Source: an uncultured Eubacteriales bacterium (GTDB lineage Bacteria > Bacillota > Clostridia > Lachnospirales > Lachnospiraceae). Taken from it: 40,681 nt of DNA. The stretch lies in contig ONBN01000015.1 in assembly GCA_900316115.1 (NCBI GenBank), positions 1-40,681 on the forward strand. Reading direction: 5' to 3'. Made by a program: the position numbers and the translations under genes. The notes beneath the pieces are model-generated. The model had not been told where the DNA came from, did not search any database, and worked only from the letters and a program-made list of their open reading frames with translations. Shown here piece after piece: positions 16,304 to 24,681 of the stretch (position 1 is its first letter; every line of letters starts with the position of its first letter).

Positions 16304-17140
16304 TCAAAGATCATTAAGGCTCCCGAAGGAATAGCCCATAGATTCCCAGCGGGTCAGCAGTTCATCGAGAATATTGGCATTGGTAGAAGAGGTACTGTGA
16401 AGCAGCACGATGGCACCAGGATGGATGCGTCCAAGCAGCTTTTCAAAGGCCTCTTCTTTTGTTGGCTGTTTATCCTGATACCAGTCTACATAGGCAAGAC
16501 TCCAGAAAAAGGTTTTATAGCCCAGTTCTTTTGCCATAGAAAGATTGGTGCTGCTGTAAATCCCTCTTGGAGGACGGTAAAATTTTGTCATGGCAGAGCC
16601 TGTGACTGACTGGTAAAGATCTTCCGCTCCCTGCAGCTCTTTCTGAAACCCTTCCATGGAGGAAATAGCAGACATATCCGGGTGGGTCATGGTGTGGTTC
16701 CCGATGGTGTGGCCTGCCTGGATCATTTCTTTTAAAAGCTCAGGCTGGTCAGAGATAAAGTTTCCCACAACAAAAAAGGTGGCAGGCACCTGATGCTTTT
16801 CCAATGCTTCAAGGATCTTTGGCATGTTTCCGTTTTCATAACCGCAGTCAAAGGTAAGATATATGATCTTTTCATCTGTGTCTGCAGCATAGTATGCATT
16901 ATATTCTGCCAGTTCTTCTATAGAAGCATTTCCAATGGGACGTTTTCCCTTTTCCTGAAAGCTTAAGCCCCAGCTGGTATTTGCAGAGGACACACTGGCT
17001 GCGTGGGATCCGGGAAGAAAATGTCCGGTGGCTTTACCCAGCAGTGAACCGGCGCAAAAAGCCCCTGTAAGAAGAATAAGAACCAGAACCTGTGACTTTG
17101 ATATGGGAATGGATTTCAGATGAAGAAAGAATTTTTTCAT
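16304..17140 (-). CDS. pdaA: PdaA-type polysaccharide (peptidoglycan) deacetylase
   Basis: Exported or membrane-tethered NodB-fold deacetylase of 278 residues. The hydrophobic segment at 18-36 acts as a signal anchor. The order of motifs matches PdaA, which makes muramic delta-lactam in spore cortex: YLTFDCGYENGNMPKILEALEKH, FFVVGNFI, GNHTMTHPD (metal-binding His pair), FYRPPRG, FFWSLAYVDW and HPGAIVLLH. In the first motif the second Asp of the usual TFDDG is Cys; PdaA from Bacillus has Asn there, so this residue is variable in the subfamily. GAGG lies just upstream of ATG 17140. A terminated leader RNA with three repeats precedes it. Spore cortex function is inferred. Confidence 0.85.
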   Translation of the reverse strand: MKKFFLHLKSIPISKSQVLVLILLTGAFCAGSLLGKATGHFLPGSHAASVSSANTSWGLSFQEKGKRPIGNASIEELAEYNAYYAADTDEKIIYLTFDCGYENGNMPKILEALEKHQVPATFFVVGNFISDQPELLKEMIQAGHTIGNHTMTHPDMSAISSMEGFQKELQGAEDLYQSVTGSAMTKFYRPPRGIYSSTNLSMAKELGYKTFFWSLAYVDWYQDKQPTKEEAFEKLLGRIHPGAIVLLHSTSSTNANILDELLTRWESMGYSFGSLNDL

Positions 17141-17196
17141 AGGACCTCGGAAGGGAAGATTTGTATCAGTTTATGAAAAAGAGAACAAAATATGTG

Positions 17197-17468
17197 AAAA
17201 AAATAAGAGCCATCCGTCTTTACAACCGATGACTCTTAGGAATGCTCACTGTCCAATGGAATGTACCTCGCTTTCATGATCTAATAAAACAATTCAGGTA
17301 TTTCGTTTAAGTTCTTGGTGGACCGTACCTTCCTTTCTTAGAATATAGGAAAATCATTTCTTATTTCGGTGGTCTGTACCTCACTTTCCTGGATTTTATT
17401 TGAGAAATAATTTTATGTTTCTGGGGGAATCACTCCTTTTCTTTTATTATGTTTCCCTTTTGTTTTAT
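17197..17468 (-). ncRNA. Candidate small RNA or attenuator leader with three repeats
   Basis: Read on the minus strand, this stretch has its own promoter, about 270 nt of RNA and an intrinsic terminator. It contains three imperfect 23-nt repeats (17368-17390, 17317-17339, 17255-17277) with the common core GAAAG.(G/A)AGGTAC followed by CCA. The terminator lies 57 bp before the PdaA start codon, so this is either an independent small RNA or the leader of that gene. In the same relative frame the repeats could encode R-K-V-R-Y-R-P-P, K-K-G-R-Y-G-P-P and M-K-A-R-Y-I-P-L, each followed soon by a stop. No good ribosome binding site precedes them. I do not recognise a named RNA family. Confidence 0.6.
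17205..17237 (-). terminator. Terminator of the candidate small RNA/leader
   Basis: On the minus strand AAGAGTCATC (17237-17228) pairs with GATGGCTCTT (17214-17205), including one G-U pair, with a 13-nt loop, and is followed by seven T residues (17203-17197). Confidence 0.85.
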
Positions 17469-17474
17469 GAACTT

Positions 17475-17503
17475 ACCATAACAGAAAAATCATCATATGT
17501 CAA
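17475..17503 (-). promoter_or_regulatory. Promoter of the candidate small RNA/leader
   Basis: On the minus strand a perfect TTGACA (17503-17498) is followed by a 17-bp spacer and TATGGT (17480-17475). The predicted RNA start is near 17468. The remaining stretch 17504-17690 is very AT-rich and shows no gene. Confidence 0.7.
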
Positions 17504-17694
17504 CAGAAAAATAGAAAATAATATAAATTTATAAAAATAAAAAGTTTATAAAATGATAAATACTAAAAAGACTGAAAATTAAGGAGGCCTTTCCAAAGGA
17601 TTTATAAAGAATACAGGAATATAAAAGAATGGTTTTTGAAGATAAATAAGAAAAAGGCCTGATAATATATGATAAAAAGTGTATGAACAGGATG

Positions 17695-17723
17695 TTGCGG
17701 TTTGGAAAGAATAAGGGTATAAT
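17695..17723 (+). promoter_or_regulatory. Promoter of the M24 peptidase gene
   Basis: TTGCGG (17695-17700), a 17-bp spacer and a perfect TATAAT (17718-17723), followed by a GGGAGG ribosome binding site (17748-17753). Confidence 0.7.
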
Positions 17724-17761
17724 AGCAAACGTATTTGACAGAGATAAGGGAGGAACAGATC

Positions 17762-18832
17762 ATGCTGGATAAAATCCTGAAAGACAGAAAGATTCAGGCA
17801 ATTCTGATTATAGATCCATATAATATGCGCCATGTGAGCGGATTCAGAGGAGGAGAAGGAGCACTTTATATTTCTGCTACCCAGACCGTTCTGATCACAG
17901 ATTCCAGATATACGGAGGCAGCAGCAAAGGAAAGCAGCTTTACCGTACTTCAGGAGTCCAATCAGCATAAAAGAGAAGAAATCCTGAAAGAATGCATGGA
18001 AAAAGAGCAGGTACAGGGCGATTTTGCAATGGGCTACGAAGACCAGGCAATGCTCTGCTGTGATTTTGATAAATTAAAAGAAGCACTGCCAGTTCAGTGC
18101 TGGGTACCCCTTGAAAGCAGTATCAATGACTTAAGACAGGTGAAGACACAGGAAGAGATCCAGTGCCTGAAGATGGCAGAGGAGATTGGCGACCGGGCAT
18201 TTGCAAAGCTGCTGCCTCTTTTGAAACCAGGTATGACAGAACTGGAAGCAGCTGCTGAGCTGGAATATCTTATGAAAAAAGAAGGAGCAGAGGATCTCAG
18301 CTTTAATACTATCGTAGCTTCAGGATTGAACAGTTCCATGCCACATGCCATTCCAAGCGCAAAGAAATTTGAAGAAGGCGATTTTATTACCTTTGATTTC
18401 GGATGCAAATATAAAGGATACTGTTCAGATATGACCCGTACAGTAGTCCTTGGAAAGGCAAGCGACAAGCAGAAAGAGATTTACAATGTTGTCCTGAAAG
18501 CACAGCTGGCAGGTCTGGAAGCATTAAAAGCTGGTAAGTCAGGGGCAAGTGTGGACAAGGTTGCCAGAGACATTATCGCAGAAGCAGGTTATGGAGAATA
18601 TTTCGGACATGGACTTGGACACAGCGTAGGACTTTTCATCCATGAGAATCCAAGGCTTTCTCCATCCGATGATACCATTCTTCAGGAGAATATGATCGAA
18701 ACCGTAGAACCGGGGATCTATGTGCCTGGTTTTGGCGGAGTAAGGATCGAGGATATGGTAGTTGTTACCAAAGATGGCCATATCAACCTGGCACACTCGC
18801 CAAAGGAACTGATCGAGTTACCAGTGAAATAA
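17762..18832 (+). CDS. M24B metallopeptidase, Xaa-Pro aminopeptidase type
   Basis: Cytosolic dinuclear-metal peptidase of 356 residues with a creatinase-like N-terminal domain (about 1-125) and the pita-bread catalytic domain. The metal ligands are visible: the two Asp in TFDFGCKYKGYCSDMTR, His in FGHGLGHSVGLFIHE, and the two Glu in ETVEPGIYVPGFGGVRIED. It should release N-terminal residues ahead of proline from peptides. ATG 17762 is chosen because GGGAGG lies 8 bp upstream; the earlier in-frame ATG at 17735 precedes that site. It has its own promoter and is followed 31 bp later by the ACT gene. Confidence 0.92.
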   Translation: MLDKILKDRKIQAILIIDPYNMRHVSGFRGGEGALYISATQTVLITDSRYTEAAAKESSFTVLQESNQHKREEILKECMEKEQVQGDFAMGYEDQAMLCCDFDKLKEALPVQCWVPLESSINDLRQVKTQEEIQCLKMAEEIGDRAFAKLLPLLKPGMTELEAAAELEYLMKKEGAEDLSFNTIVASGLNSSMPHAIPSAKKFEEGDFITFDFGCKYKGYCSDMTRTVVLGKASDKQKEIYNVVLKAQLAGLEALKAGKSGASVDKVARDIIAEAGYGEYFGHGLGHSVGLFIHENPRLSPSDDTILQENMIETVEPGIYVPGFGGVRIEDMVVVTKDGHINLAHSPKELIELPVK

Positions 18833-18863
18833 AGAAAAAGAAAAATATACCGAGGAGATTATT

Positions 18864-19268
18864 ATGTTAAAACAGTTATCTATTTTTGCGGAAAATACAA
18901 AAGGTGCCATGCACAAAATGACACAGATCCTTCAGGAGAATGAGATCAATATTCTTGGATCTGTTACCAACGACAGTGCAGAGTATGGTATTGTACGTAT
19001 GGTGGTATCAGATCCGGACAAGGCTGCCAGGTCTTTGACAGAAGCAGGATTTCTGTGCAAACTTACAGATGTTCTGGGCATTGAGGTTAAGGATGAAGTG
19101 GGAAATCTGAACAACCTTCTCCAGAGCTTTCTGGACAGCAATGTAAATATTGATTATCTGTACCTGTCCTTTAACAGGGATACAGGCCGCCCGATCATGG
19201 TCCTTCATGTGGAGGATATCATGGAAGTAGAAGCCTGCCTGAAAAGCAAAGGCTTTATTTCCCTATAA
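18864..19268 (+). CDS. Tandem ACT-domain protein
   Basis: Small protein of 134 residues made of two ACT-type ligand-binding units (about 3-68 and 70-134). The first begins LKQLSIFAENTKGAMHKMTQIL, the classical ACT start, where the DNA/ENTKG turn binds an amino acid in related proteins. Similar stand-alone tandem-ACT proteins are common in Clostridia and are presumed amino-acid sensors; the ligand and partner are unknown. It has a GGAG ribosome binding site and probably shares a transcript with the aminopeptidase gene. Confidence 0.85.
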   Translation: MLKQLSIFAENTKGAMHKMTQILQENEINILGSVTNDSAEYGIVRMVVSDPDKAARSLTEAGFLCKLTDVLGIEVKDEVGNLNNLLQSFLDSNVNIDYLYLSFNRDTGRPIMVLHVEDIMEVEACLKSKGFISL

Positions 19269-19362
19269 TTTACAGACCGGGAAATGTGATAAAAGGATCT
19301 GTTTTGAATAGAAAGTACCGTTACAGGAAAAACTACCTTTATAAATTTCAGGAGGTAAAAAC

Positions 19363-20682
19363 ATGTTACGGTATCTTCCTATCAGAAAGATTCACGCAAG
19401 ACAAGTATTGGATTCCAGAGGCAATCCTACTGTAGAAGTAGAAGTTACAGTAGGGGAAGGCGTGATCGGAATCAATGGATATACAGCAAGAGCAATGGTA
19501 CCTTCAGGAGCATCTACAGGGAAATTTGAGGCTGTGGAACTGAGGGATCAGGAAAAAGATAAATATCTGGGACTGGGTGTGGAAAAGGCGGTTCAAAATG
19601 TAAATACAAAGATCGCTGAAGCAGTTCTGGGAGAGAATGCATTAAATCAGATGTATATTGACCAGATCCTGCGGCACACGGACGGAACAGACAACAAGGG
19701 GAATCTGGGGGCAAACGCTACTCTTGGAGTATCTATGGCAGTAGCAAGAGCCGGGGCAATGGCCATGCGGATTCCCCTTTATCAGTATCTGGGCGGGTGT
19801 CATGCCAGCAGGTTGCCTGTGCCTATGATGAATATCCTGAATGGGGGCTGTCATGCGGACAATACAGTGGACCTGCAGGAGTTTATGATCATGCCTCTCG
19901 GAGCAGAATGCTTTCCAGAGGCTCTGCGGATGTGTGCGGAAATATACCAGCATCTGAAATGTATCCTCAGACAGAGGGGCATGAATACCGGAGTAGGGGA
20001 TGAAGGCGGATTTGCACCGGATGTAAAGAATTCCAGGCAGGTACTGGAACTGATCATGGAGGCTGTGGAGAAAAGCGGTTATCAGCCTGGAAAAGAGATC
20101 GGGATCGCAATTGATGCTGCTGCCAGTGAACTGTATGACGAAGAAAGAGGAGTTTATGTTTTTCCAGGCGAAAGCCAGATGACAGGAAAAGAAGTATTGC
20201 GGGACAGTGGAGAGATGATCGATTATTATCACACACTGGTTCAGGATTTTCCTGTTGTATCTATTGAAGATGGGCTTCATGAGGATGACTGGGAAGGCTG
20301 GAAGACGATGACAAAGACACTGGGCAGCAGACTGCAGCTGGTGGGGGACGATCTTTTTGTTACAAATATCAAAAGGCTGGCCTGTGGGATCCGTCTGGAG
20401 GCAGCCAATTCCATTCTGATAAAGGTGAATCAGATCGGAACAGTAACAGAAGCTTTGGATGCTGTGGAAATGGCTCATCGTGCAGGATATCGTTCCGTGA
20501 TATCACATCGTTCCGGAGAAACAGAGGATTCCTTTATTGCTGATCTTGCAGTGGCAACAGGAGCAGGGCAGATCAAAACAGGAGCACCCTGCAGATCTGA
20601 GCGGAATGCCAAATACAACCAGCTTCTTCGGATCCATGAGCATCTGGGAGAACTGGCAGTGTATCAGAATCCATTTCTTTAA
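19363..20682 (+). CDS. eno: Enolase
   Basis: Phosphopyruvate hydratase of 439 residues, converting 2-phosphoglycerate to phosphoenolpyruvate in glycolysis. All main motifs are present: [17 protein letters not shown] at the N-terminus, [12 protein letters not shown] (mobile loop), GDEGGFAPD, Mg ligands in [20 protein letters not shown] and LVGDDLF, catalytic Lys in LIKVNQIGT, and [10 protein letters not shown] good ribosome binding site (AGGAGG) precedes ATG 19363. The N-terminus has a few more residues before the first strand than the commonest enolases. Whether it is the only enolase in the genome cannot be told. Confidence 0.95.
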   Translation: MLRYLPIRKIHARQVLDSRGNPTVEVEVTVGEGVIGINGYTARAMVPSGASTGKFEAVELRDQEKDKYLGLGVEKAVQNVNTKIAEAVLGENALNQMYIDQILRHTDGTDNKGNLGANATLGVSMAVARAGAMAMRIPLYQYLGGCHASRLPVPMMNILNGGCHADNTVDLQEFMIMPLGAECFPEALRMCAEIYQHLKCILRQRGMNTGVGDEGGFAPDVKNSRQVLELIMEAVEKSGYQPGKEIGIAIDAAASELYDEERGVYVFPGESQMTGKEVLRDSGEMIDYYHTLVQDFPVVSIEDGLHEDDWEGWKTMTKTLGSRLQLVGDDLFVTNIKRLACGIRLEAANSILIKVNQIGTVTEALDAVEMAHRAGYRSVISHRSGETEDSFIADLAVATGAGQIKTGAPCRSERNAKYNQLLRIHEHLGELAVYQNPFL

Positions 20683-20745
20683 TTGTTTTAACTTTTTAAG
20701 ATAATATTTTCTGAAATATTTTGAGAAAACATTTTGGAAAAACAG

Positions 20746-20774
20746 TTGAAATCCCACTTTACCTATGATACAAT
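20746..20774 (+). promoter_or_regulatory. Promoter of secG
   Basis: TTGAAA (20746-20751), a 17-bp spacer and TACAAT (20769-20774), 31 bp upstream of the GTG start. Confidence 0.65.
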
Positions 20775-20804
20775 GAAGAGCAGTTGATTAGGAGGTGTAA
20801 CAGA

Positions 20805-21041
20805 GTGGAGATTTTAAGAACGATATTAACAATTATTTTTGTTATAGATTGTATTGCCCTTACCGTAGTAGTCCTGATGCAGGAGGGAAAGTCTCAGGGA
20901 CTGGGCGCAATTGCTGGAGTAGCAGATACCTACTGGGGAAAGAACAAGGGACGTACCATGGAAGGCGGACTTGTTAAAGCAACTACCCTGATGGGAGTTC
21001 TGTTCTTTGTGCTTGCTGTAGTTCTGAACCTGAATTTCTAA
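20805..21041 (+). CDS. secG: Preprotein translocase subunit SecG
   Basis: Membrane protein of 78 residues that assists SecYEG-driven protein export. Two hydrophobic segments (about 4-22 and 56-76) flank the conserved loop VVLMQEGKSQGLGAIAG and the WGKNKGRT segment, the normal SecG pattern in Firmicutes. GTG 20805 is chosen because AGGAGG ends 9 bp upstream; an ATG at 20784 would precede that site. The secG-rnr-smpB order is conserved in many Firmicutes. A terminator separates it from rnr. Confidence 0.92.
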   Translation: MEILRTILTIIFVIDCIALTVVVLMQEGKSQGLGAIAGVADTYWGKNKGRTMEGGLVKATTLMGVLFFVLAVVLNLNF

Positions 21042-21117
21042 TATTCCAGTGACAGGACGAGCCGCAGGTTTTACAGCTTTATGCTGTGGACATTGTGTAT
21101 AAGTTAGTAAATGGGAA

Positions 21118-21149
21118 AGGCTGTTGCATATAACAACAGCCTTTTTTTT
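21118..21149 (+). terminator. Terminator between secG and rnr
   Basis: AGGCTGTTG (21118-21126) pairs perfectly with CAACAGCCT (21134-21142), followed by eight T residues up to 21149. It ends 16 bp before the rnr start codon, so it could act as an attenuator as well as a plain terminator. Confidence 0.85.
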
Positions 21150-21164
21150 ATCAAAGGAGATATT

Positions 21165-23447
21165 TTGAGCGGAAAAAATAATACAGACAAAAGGAAAAAA
21201 TTCATACTGGAGCTAATGGGAGATCCGGTCTACAAGCCTATGCGGCTGCGGGAAATGGCCTCTTTGCTTGGTCTGTCAAAAGAGGAAAAAAGAGAGCTTT
21301 GGCAGGTGCTGGACGAACTGGAGCAGGAGGGCAAAGCCCAGCTGGACAAAAAGGGCAGATATTCCAAAGTATCCGGTAAAAAGAAAAAGAATAAAATCAG
21401 GGAAAATGAATCAAAATCTGCAAAAGGGACAAGGTCTGCAAAAGAATCTAAAAGCGGGAAAGAGAAGACCTGGGGCAAAAAGAGGCAGTCTGAGAACCGT
21501 TTTCAGGAAGACACCGGGGATATGCCAAGGTATGAGGGAACATTTATCGGACATAGCAAAGGTTTTGGCTTTGTAGAGACAGAAGAACTGGAAGATGATA
21601 TTTATATTCCAGAGGAGAATACAGGCACAGCCATGCATCAGGACCGGGTTGTGGTGGTCGTGACCAGGGAGCCAGAGGAGGGCAAGCGCAGGGAAGGCGC
21701 TGTTGTGAAGATCCTGGAAAGAGGCACCACCCAGATCGTTGGTACTTATCAGAATAACCGGGATTATGGCTTTGTACTTAGCGACAATCCCAGATTTTCC
21801 AAAGATATCTTCATCCCCAAGAAGGATTCTAAGGGAGTGAGGGACGGAGACAAGGTAGTTGTCCAGATCACTGACTATGGTACGAAGAATAAAAGCCCGG
21901 AAGGAAAGGTGATCGAGGATCTGGGAAGCATTAAAGCACCTGGTACAGACATTCTTGCCATTGTGAAAAGCTTCGGGATCCCCAGTGAATTTCCAGATAA
22001 GGTGCTGCGTCAGGCAGACCGGGTGCCGGATCATGTGCTGGATGCAGACCGGGAGGGCAGGCTGGATCTGACCCATCTTCAGACAGTTACCATTGATGGT
22101 GAGGATGCAAAGGATCTGGATGATGCTATTTCCCTGACAAAAGAAGGAGATATCTACCACCTGGGAGTACATATTGCAGATGTAAGCAATTATGTGCAGG
22201 GCGGCAGTGCGCTGGACCGGGAGGCTTTAAAGCGGGGAACCAGTGTTTATCTGGCAGACCGTGTGGTACCTATGCTGCCGGTGCGGCTTTCCAATGGGAT
22301 CTGTTCTCTGAATCAGGGGCAGGACCGTCTTACACTTTCCTGTCTGATGGATATTGATTCTTCAGGAAAGAGGGTATCCTATCAGATCGCAGAGACCGTG
22401 ATCCGTGTGGATGAGCGGATGAGTTATACAGATGTTAAGAATATTCTGGAGGATACGGATCCTAAGGCAAAAGAAAGATATGCCAAACTGGTTCCCATGT
22501 TTTTCCTTATGAAGGAGCTTTCCGGGATCATCCGGGAGGGCAGGCATCACAGGGGATCTATTGATTTCGATTTCCCTGAAAGCAAGATCATCCTGAATGC
22601 AGCAGGAAGGGCGATAGATGTAAAGCCTTATGAAGCAAATGTGGCTACCAGGATCATTGAGGATTTTATGCTGATGGCCAATGAGACAGTGGCAGAAGAA
22701 TACTGTAAAGAGGGAAAGCCTTTTGTATACAGGACACATGACAACCCGGATCCTGAGAAAGTAGAAAGTCTTTTGACGCTTCTGCGTAATCAGGGAGTGG
22801 CTGTACAGAAAATGGGACAGGAGATCACACCAAAGGAGATCCAGCAGATCCTTGAGCAGATCCAGGGACTGGAGAATGAGCCTCAGATCAGCCGTCTTAC
22901 ACTTCGTACTATGAAGCAGGCCAGATATACCACACAATGCAGCGGCCATTTCGGATTGGCAGCGAAGTATTACTGCCATTTTACGTCTCCTATCCGCAGG
23001 TATCCGGATCTTCAGATCCACAGGATCATTAAGGATAATTTAAGGGGAAGGCTGATCCGGGAAGGAAGGACAGAGCATTACCAGGAGATCCTGGAGGATG
23101 TGGCGCAGCAGTCCAGCGCCTGTGAGCGCAGGGCAGATGAGGCAGAACGTGAGTCTGACAAGCTGAAGAAAGCAGAATACATGTCCTATCATCTGGGAGA
23201 AGAATATGAAGGGATCATTTCCGGGGTTACAGGCTGGGGCTTTTATGTGGAACTTCCGAATACAGTGGAAGGACTTGTGCATGTGAATACACTGAGAGAT
23301 GATTATTATACATTTGATAAAGAAACCTATGAACTTAGGGGTGACATGACCAGGAAGGTATACCGGCTTGGACGGAAGGTAAAAGTCCGGGTAGCAGATG
23401 CAGATACATTCCTGAAAACTGTGGATTTTACAGTGGTCAATCCGTAA
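21165..23447 (+). CDS. rnr: Ribonuclease R
   Basis: Processive 3'-5' exoribonuclease of about 760 residues. Order of domains: N-terminal winged helix (about 5-60), a Lys/Ser-rich linker (about 65-125), two cold-shock OB domains (GTFIGHSKGFGFVE and QNNRDYGFVLSDNP), the RNB catalytic domain with the Asp cluster in DGEDAKDLDDAISL, and the C-terminal S1 domain (EGIISGVTGWGFYVELPN). TTG 21165 is chosen because AAAGGAG lies just upstream; an apparent ATG at 21111 lies before the terminator. With the following smpB it belongs to the machinery that rescues stalled ribosomes and degrades faulty mRNA. Confidence 0.93.
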   Translation: MSGKNNTDKRKKFILELMGDPVYKPMRLREMASLLGLSKEEKRELWQVLDELEQEGKAQLDKKGRYSKVSGKKKKNKIRENESKSAKGTRSAKESKSGKEKTWGKKRQSENRFQEDTGDMPRYEGTFIGHSKGFGFVETEELEDDIYIPEENTGTAMHQDRVVVVVTREPEEGKRREGAVVKILERGTTQIVGTYQNNRDYGFVLSDNPRFSKDIFIPKKDSKGVRDGDKVVVQITDYGTKNKSPEGKVIEDLGSIKAPGTDILAIVKSFGIPSEFPDKVLRQADRVPDHVLDADREGRLDLTHLQTVTIDGEDAKDLDDAISLTKEGDIYHLGVHIADVSNYVQGGSALDREALKRGTSVYLADRVVPMLPVRLSNGICSLNQGQDRLTLSCLMDIDSSGKRVSYQIAETVIRVDERMSYTDVKNILEDTDPKAKERYAKLVPMFFLMKELSGIIREGRHHRGSIDFDFPESKIILNAAGRAIDVKPYEANVATRIIEDFMLMANETVAEEYCKEGKPFVYRTHDNPDPEKVESLLTLLRNQGVAVQKMGQEITPKEIQQILEQIQGLENEPQISRLTLRTMKQARYTTQCSGHFGLAAKYYCHFTSPIRRYPDLQIHRIIKDNLRGRLIREGRTEHYQEILEDVAQQSSACERRADEAERESDKLKKAEYMSYHLGEEYEGIISGVTGWGFYVELPNTVEGLVHVNTLRDDYYTFDKETYELRGDMTRKVYRLGRKVKVRVADADTFLKTVDFTVVNP

Positions 23448-23474
23448 AAGTAATAAAAGGAAGGGAGAGAGCCA

Positions 23475-23945
23475 ATGGCAAAGAAACCTGGGATCAAGCT
23501 GATCGCAAACAATAAAAAAGCCTTTCATGATTATTTTATAGAAGATACCTATGAAGCCGGGATCGCACTGGCTGGTACAGAGGTAAAATCTCTCCGCATG
23601 GGGAAATGCAGTATTAAAGAATCCTATGTCCGGTCAGAAAGAGGGGAGATGTTCATATATGGTATGAATATCAGCCCTTATGAAAAAGGTAATATTTTTA
23701 ATAAGGATCCTCTTAGGGTAAGAAAGCTTCTTCTGCACAGATATGAGATCAATAAGATCGAAGGAAAGCTGAAAGAAAAAGGACTTACACTTGTTCCGTT
23801 AAAGGTTTATTTTAAGAACAGCCTTGTGAAAGTGGAGATCGGAATGGCAAGAGGAAAGAAACTGTATGACAAGCGTCAGGATATTGCCAAGAAAGATCAG
23901 AGACGAGAGGCTGAACGAGACTTTAAGGTAAAGAATCTGTACTGA
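23475..23945 (+). CDS. smpB: SsrA (tmRNA)-binding protein SmpB
   Basis: RNA-binding protein of 156 residues that partners tmRNA in trans-translation. It has the family motifs [29 protein letters not shown] and [23 protein letters not shown], and the basic C-terminal tail with [15 protein letters not shown]. The length is standard. AAGGAAGGGAG precedes the ATG. It lies 27 bp after rnr. No tmRNA gene was recognised in the window. Confidence 0.96.
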   Translation: MAKKPGIKLIANNKKAFHDYFIEDTYEAGIALAGTEVKSLRMGKCSIKESYVRSERGEMFIYGMNISPYEKGNIFNKDPLRVRKLLLHRYEINKIEGKLKEKGLTLVPLKVYFKNSLVKVEIGMARGKKLYDKRQDIAKKDQRREAERDFKVKNLY

Positions 23946-23955
23946 TGGAGGCAGC

Positions 23956-24477
23956 ATGGAGAAAGCAGGATTCATGGAGAAAAATAAAAGTCAGGACAAG
24001 GAACGCCTGGTTCGTACAGTGGCGGATTCAAGGACAGAACAGGTACATCTGATCATGCATCAGCATTTAAATGCAGGTGGGCGTCTGTTTGGAGGTATGC
24101 TGATGCAATGGGCAGATGAGGTGGCCAGTGTGGTAGCCATGCGTCATGCAGGCACCAACCGTGTGACAACGGCAGCCATTGACAATCTGCAGTTCAAAGA
24201 AGCTACCTATGAAGGGGAGCTTCTGGTACTGATCGGATATGTTACCTGTGTAGGAAATACTTCTATGGAAGTGGAGATCGATACGTATGTGGAACGGTCA
24301 GACGGCATGCGCTATTCTGTGAACCGTGCGTTCTTTGTTATGGTTGCAATGGATGAAAATGAGCATCCTATGCAGGTGCCAGGACTTAAGACCTGCACAG
24401 AGGCAGAAAAGGGCAGACATGAGGCCGGGATCCTCAGGAAAAATATGAGGAAAAACCGTATGAAAACAGGATTTTAG
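23956..24477 (+). CDS. Acyl-CoA thioesterase, hotdog fold (YciA-like)
   Basis: Protein of 173 residues of the 4HBT/acyl-CoA hydrolase group. The hotdog core is seen in LIMHQHLNAGGRLFGGMLMQWADEVASVVAMRHAG (about residues 32-66), with the catalytic-type Asp/Asn region, followed by TTAAIDNLQFKEATYEGELL and beta strands ending in FFVMVAMDE. It likely cleaves acyl-CoA to free acid and CoA in the cytosol; the chain length is unknown. The ribosome binding site GGAGG lies between smpB's stop and the ATG, so it is probably cotranscribed with smpB. Confidence 0.85.
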   Translation: MEKAGFMEKNKSQDKERLVRTVADSRTEQVHLIMHQHLNAGGRLFGGMLMQWADEVASVVAMRHAGTNRVTTAAIDNLQFKEATYEGELLVLIGYVTCVGNTSMEVEIDTYVERSDGMRYSVNRAFFVMVAMDENEHPMQVPGLKTCTEAEKGRHEAGILRKNMRKNRMKTGF

Positions 24478-24567
24478 CAGGATTATTTCCGTGGAAAAGA
24501 GGTTACTGTCCATTTCGTTTACAGTAATGAAAAGTCTAAAAATTGTATGAAATCCTGCCAGGGTTGG

Positions 24568-24596
24568 TTGACAAGATGGGGATACTCTGTAATAAT
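24568..24596 (+). promoter_or_regulatory. Promoter of the lipoprotein gene
   Basis: A perfect TTGACA (24568-24573) is followed by TAATAA (24590-24595, spacer 16) or AATAAT (spacer 17), about 85 bp upstream of the ATG. Confidence 0.6.
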
Positions 24597-24681
24597 AAAA
24601 TAGTATTTTTACTGGATGGCAGGTTTGACATCCGGGTTTTATTTTTGATTATCTATCCAATTTTCGGGAGGTATATATATT

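Noticed and set aside
17255-17390. Three similar repeats that might be a small CRISPR array
   Set aside because: The repeats are only 23 nt, differ from each other at many positions, have unequal intervals (28 and 39 nt between units), and no cas genes are nearby. They lie inside a promoter-to-terminator unit instead.
17579-17968. Minus-strand ORF upstream of the M24 peptidase
   Set aside because: It overlaps the promoter and first part of the peptidase gene, has low-complexity hydrophobic translation and no initiation signal.
19642-20478. Long minus-strand ORF (278 codons) opposite enolase
   Set aside because: It is a shadow of the eno coding frame: Cys/His/Ile-rich translation, no domain, no ribosome binding site.
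21111-21164. Extended N-terminus of RNase R from an ATG at 21111
   Set aside because: This stretch is the secG-rnr terminator hairpin; TTG 21165 has a proper AAAGGAG site and gives the normal domain start.
24508-24532. Short inverted repeat TTACTGT/ACAGTAA after the thioesterase gene
   Set aside because: Only 7 bp, no T-run and a large loop; not enough to call a terminator.
23946-24681. Possible tmRNA (ssrA) gene next to smpB
   Set aside because: I looked for the tRNA-like ends and an alanine-rich tag frame; the space is filled by the thioesterase gene and a 200-bp promoter region, with no match.
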